A stretch of 10,779 nt of DNA, taken from the NCBI GenBank assembly GCA_002296885.1, contig DBIH01000271.1, positions 1-10,779 of the forward strand, given 5' to 3'. A program made the position numbers and the translations under genes. The DNA comes from Flavobacterium sp. UBA807. GTDB lineage: Bacteria; Bacteroidota; Bacteroidia; Flavobacteriales; Flavobacteriaceae. Positions 8,472 to 10,779 of this stretch are shown piece after piece. Numbering within the stretch: the stretch's first letter is position 1; each line of letters opens with the position of its first letter. The notes below the pieces were generated by a model. That model had not been told where the DNA came from. It ran no database searches and was given only the letters and a program-made list of their open reading frames with translations.

Positions 8472-9530
8472 ATGAAAAAATTTACATCAAACTCCGGCCA
8501 AAAAAGCTTACTACAAAAAGTGGTTTTCTTTATCCTATTTGTTGGAACTTCAACAATTTCTTACTCGCAAGATTACAGAACCATCGAAGCCTATATGGAT
8601 GATTTTGCAAAAAACGAATTGTATGTTAAAAAATCTTTTATGGATTATTCTCAAACTATAGTAGAATCGCAATTATATTCAAGAACAAAATATACTGCCG
8701 AAAGGATTATAACCAAATTAGAAAACCTGAACAATATCCTGCTTAAAACCAACAAAGGATATGAAGGCAACACCTTGCTTAGAGACAGTTTCATCGCCAT
8801 GAACCAAAAAACGATTGACTGTCTTAAAAACGGAACCCTGATCTTAAACGATTATGATTATCAAAGTACTTTATCAATTCCTGAAATTGGCGAAAACCTT
8901 AATCGAAAAGAAAGCCAGTTGGTGGCGTACTATGAAGAAGTTAAAAATTATGAGAACACCAAAAAAATGTTTGCTGCCTCTTATAAAATGCATTTCAAGT
9001 CTGGTAAAGGGAAAAATATTTTAAAATACAATGCTTATCAAAACATCCTGTTTTATAAAATGAATGTAATTGATGAAAAACTTAGTTGGGTTGTAACAGC
9101 AAAAGATAAAAAGGGTTTTTCAGACTGCATGGACATGATTGCATTGATGCATCAGGAAATATTGAACAAAACCAATGAATATAAATTTGAGTTCAAAGAC
9201 ACTTCGCTCAACGATGCCAATGTAACCTATGCTGATTTCATTGCCAGTCAAAAAGATAAACTTAGTGATTTATTCAATGATTATGTTGATGAGTACAACA
9301 ACCTTCAGGCATTGAAAAATGCCAATCTCCAAACCAAAGAAGCCATTGCTGCTTATAATAGTGCGGTTAACTCCTACAACGCAAAAAAGAATTCATTCTA
9401 TTCCGTTTTCAACAGTCTTCAATCCAACAAAGACAAACTATATAATGATTGGTTAGTTACAAATAGTGCTTTCCTGAAAAACAATGGAAAATTCGACAGC
9501 ATCTATGAACAATATGCCTTTAATGACTGA
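8472..9530 (+). CDS. Secreted alpha-helical protein of unknown function
   Basis: I do not recognise this 352-residue protein. It has a Sec signal peptide: basic start (MKK...GQKSLLQK), hydrophobic core VVFFILFVGTSTI at 17-29, and a Bacteroidota-typical cleavage region ISYSQD, likely cut around residues 32-33. No lipobox, C-terminal sorting domain or further membrane segment is visible, so it should be periplasmic or released. The mature part is Lys/Asn/Tyr-rich and predicted mostly helical, with a possible coiled coil at about 255-325 (KDKLSDLFNDYVDEYNNL onward). The layout is loosely like DUF3829/YiiG or the LIC11966-type surface proteins annotated in flavobacteria, but I cannot confirm this. 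The only plus-strand gene here, it is divergent from eno, convergent with carA, and shares the bidirectional terminator at 9556-9591. The coding frame is intact, with a signal peptide and consistent codon use. Confidence 0.85.
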   Translation: MKKFTSNSGQKSLLQKVVFFILFVGTSTISYSQDYRTIEAYMDDFAKNELYVKKSFMDYSQTIVESQLYSRTKYTAERIITKLENLNNILLKTNKGYEGNTLLRDSFIAMNQKTIDCLKNGTLILNDYDYQSTLSIPEIGENLNRKESQLVAYYEEVKNYENTKKMFAASYKMHFKSGKGKNILKYNAYQNILFYKMNVIDEKLSWVVTAKDKKGFSDCMDMIALMHQEILNKTNEYKFEFKDTSLNDANVTYADFIASQKDKLSDLFNDYVDEYNNLQALKNANLQTKEAIAAYNSAVNSYNAKKNSFYSVFNSLQSNKDKLYNDWLVTNSAFLKNNGKFDSIYEQYAFND

Positions 9531-9555
9531 TTTCAGCACTTTTAAGTCGGGGCTA

Positions 9556-9591
9556 AAAAAGTCTAATCGTTATATTTCGATTAGACTTTTT
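9556..9591. terminator. Bidirectional terminator overlapping the 3' end of carA
   Basis: AAAAAGTCTAATCG (9556-9569) and CGATTAGACTTTTT (9578-9591) form a perfect 14-base stem with an 8-base loop. On the plus strand it follows the 8472 gene by 25 bases and ends in a T-run (9587-9591, then GCTTTTTT). On the minus strand the last carA codons form one arm, the carA TAA (9572-9570) lies in the loop, and a T-run of six follows (9560-9555). It should serve both convergent genes. Confidence 0.88.
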
Positions 9592-10691
9592 GCTTTTTTA
9601 ATATTGGTGATAAAATCATCAAAAAGATAGGATGAATCGTGTGGTCCCGGACTTGCTTCGGGATGGTACTGCACTGAGAAAACATTCTTCGACTTCATTC
9701 GCATTCCGGCAACGGTATTGTCGTTTATGTGATAATGCGTAATCTCTAAATCAGCATGTTTTTCAAGCTCTTCCCTATTGACAGCAAATCCGTGGTTTTG
9801 CGATGTGATTTCACCTTTTCCTGTCAGCACGTTCATTACCGGATGATTTATTCCACGATGGCCATTAAACATCTTATAGGTTGACACTTCGTTTGCCAAT
9901 CCAATAATTTGATGCCCAAGACAAATTCCGAATAATGGCTTATCGCTGGTAATGATTTCTTTCGCAACTTTAATTACTTCGGTTAAAGGTTCCGGGTCGC
10001 CAGGCCCGTTGGATAGGAAATAACCATCAGGATTAAAAGATTTCAAATCTTCAAATGATGTGTTATATGGGAATACTTTGATGTAGCAATCACGCTTGGC
10101 AAGGTTTCTCAGTATGTTTCTTTTGATGCCTAAATCTAATGCTGAGATTTTATATTTAGCGTTTTCTTTTCCGAAGAAATAAGGTTCAGTTGTTGAAACT
10201 TTAGAAGCCAGCTCCAAGCCTTTCATATCCGGAACCTGGTGTAGCAATGCTTTCAATTCGGCAACACTTGTTCCGTCAGTACAAATTACGGCGTTTTGTG
10301 CTCCGTGGTCACGAATGTAACTTACCAAAGCGCGTGTATCGACATCGGAAATACAGATTAGATTTTGCTTCTGAAAATAGTCGAACAAATTACTTTCGGA
10401 ATCGGGACGCGAATGATTAAAACTGAAATTTTTACAGACCAATCCTGAAATCATTATTTTATCAGCTTCTACTTCGTTGACATTAACTCCGTAGTTTCCA
10501 ATATGCGGGTTGGTGGCTACCATGATTTGCCCGAAATACGATGGGTCGGTAAAGATTTCCTGATAACCGGTCATTCCGGTGTTGAAGCAGACTTCTCCAA
10601 AGGTTTTCCCTTCAATTCCGATTGACTTACCATGAAAGATAGTTCCGTCAGCTAAAAGTAAAATGGCTTTTGATCTTGTAGTGTGTTGCAT
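9570..10691 (-). CDS. carA: Carbamoyl-phosphate synthase small (glutaminase) subunit
   Basis: CarA hydrolyses glutamine and passes ammonia to CarB, which makes carbamoyl phosphate for pyrimidines and arginine. The 373-residue product has the CarA-specific N-terminal domain (ALLLADGTIFHGKSIG-like start, FGEVCFNTGMTGYQEIFTDPSY at 31-52 region, NYGVN, DVDTRALVSYIRDHG) and a class I glutaminase domain with the triad Cys257 in LFGICLGHQ, His343 and Glu345 in QYHPEASPGP; FLSNGPGDP is at 225-233. Length is slightly below the E. coli protein (382). The ATG at 10691 lies ten residues before the conserved LLLADG strand. No carB is visible; the gene downstream on this strand is eno, so carA and carB are not adjacent on this side. 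The upstream sequence is a tandem repeat without a recognisable promoter. The stop codon sits in the terminator loop. Confidence 0.98.
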   Translation of the reverse strand: MQHTTRSKAILLLADGTIFHGKSIGIEGKTFGEVCFNTGMTGYQEIFTDPSYFGQIMVATNPHIGNYGVNVNEVEADKIMISGLVCKNFSFNHSRPDSESNLFDYFQKQNLICISDVDTRALVSYIRDHGAQNAVICTDGTSVAELKALLHQVPDMKGLELASKVSTTEPYFFGKENAKYKISALDLGIKRNILRNLAKRDCYIKVFPYNTSFEDLKSFNPDGYFLSNGPGDPEPLTEVIKVAKEIITSDKPLFGICLGHQIIGLANEVSTYKMFNGHRGINHPVMNVLTGKGEITSQNHGFAVNREELEKHADLEITHYHINDNTVAGMRMKSKNVFSVQYHPEASPGPHDSSYLFDDFITNIKKAKSLIEI

Positions 10692-10700
10692 AGTGTAGTT

Positions 10701-10779
10701 ATTGAGTTGTTGGTTATTGAGTTGTTGGTTGTTGGTTGTTGGTTGTTGGTTGTTGGTTGTTGGGTGTTGGTTGTTGGTT
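10701..10779. repeat. Tandem repeats upstream of carA: 15-base unit x2, then GTTGGTT heptad x8
   Basis: ATTGAGTTGTTGGTT occurs twice in tandem (10701-10715, 10716-10730). From 10724 to the window edge are eight consecutive 7-base units GTTGGTT, seven perfect and one with a single change (GTTGGGT at 10759-10765). The array is cut by the right edge, so its full length is unknown. It begins nine bases upstream of the carA ATG and reads AACCAAC units on the transcribed-sense strand. No TAnnTTTG element is found in it, so the carA promoter is either further upstream or of another type. Confidence 0.93.

Noticed and set aside
10701..10779. Possible CRISPR array at the right edge
   Set aside because: The 7-base units are contiguous without unique spacers, so it is a simple tandem repeat.

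Overview
The window looks like a chromosomal housekeeping stretch of a Bacteroidota bacterium, most likely Flavobacterium or a close relative. The support is AT-rich intergenic DNA, promoter -7 elements of the Bacteroidota type (TAnnTTTG) instead of E. coli-like -10 boxes, little Shine-Dalgarno signal, signal peptides ending in SYSQ or in a lipobox followed by acidic residues, and a secreted LysM/PBP1-fold protein next to guaA, an arrangement I associate with this family. The genus call is inference.

Layout. All genes but one lie on the minus strand; in their transcription order (right to left) they are: carA (carbamoyl-phosphate synthase small subunit, 9570-10691), preceded by a GTTGGTT heptanucleotide tandem repeat that runs off the right edge; eno (enolase, 6933-8225); a lipoprotein alpha-amylase of GH13 (5250-6689); guaA (GMP synthase, 3612-5141); a four-LysM plus PBP1-fold envelope protein (1479-3512); an OsmC-family protein (1075-1479) whose start codon overlaps the preceding stop as TAATG; a small DUF3820 protein (724-957); and the N-terminal third of pyrG (CTP synthase, 1-590, cut by the left edge). 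The only plus-strand gene is a secreted, helical protein of unknown function (8472-9530), convergent with carA.

Transcription units inferred from terminators and promoter motifs: carA ends in a bidirectional hairpin shared with the plus-strand gene; eno ends in a hairpin at 6883-6910; the amylase ends in a hairpin at 5201-5226; guaA, the LysM protein and osmC probably form one operon; the DUF3820 gene has its own good promoter at 997-1026; pyrG has its own -7 element.

Functionally, three glutamine-dependent nucleotide biosynthesis enzymes (CarA, GuaA, PyrG) share the strand with glycolytic enolase, one envelope protein, one predicted surface amylase and small stress or unknown proteins. I saw no transposase, integrase, CRISPR array, tRNA, rRNA or phage gene, and no clear novel multi-gene system. 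The points most worth a second look are the amylase, which resembles archaeal Thermococcales enzymes, the possibly leaderless guaA start, the carA stop codon inside a terminator loop, the heptad repeat before carA, and a REP-like repeat sitting in the leader of the DUF3820 gene.
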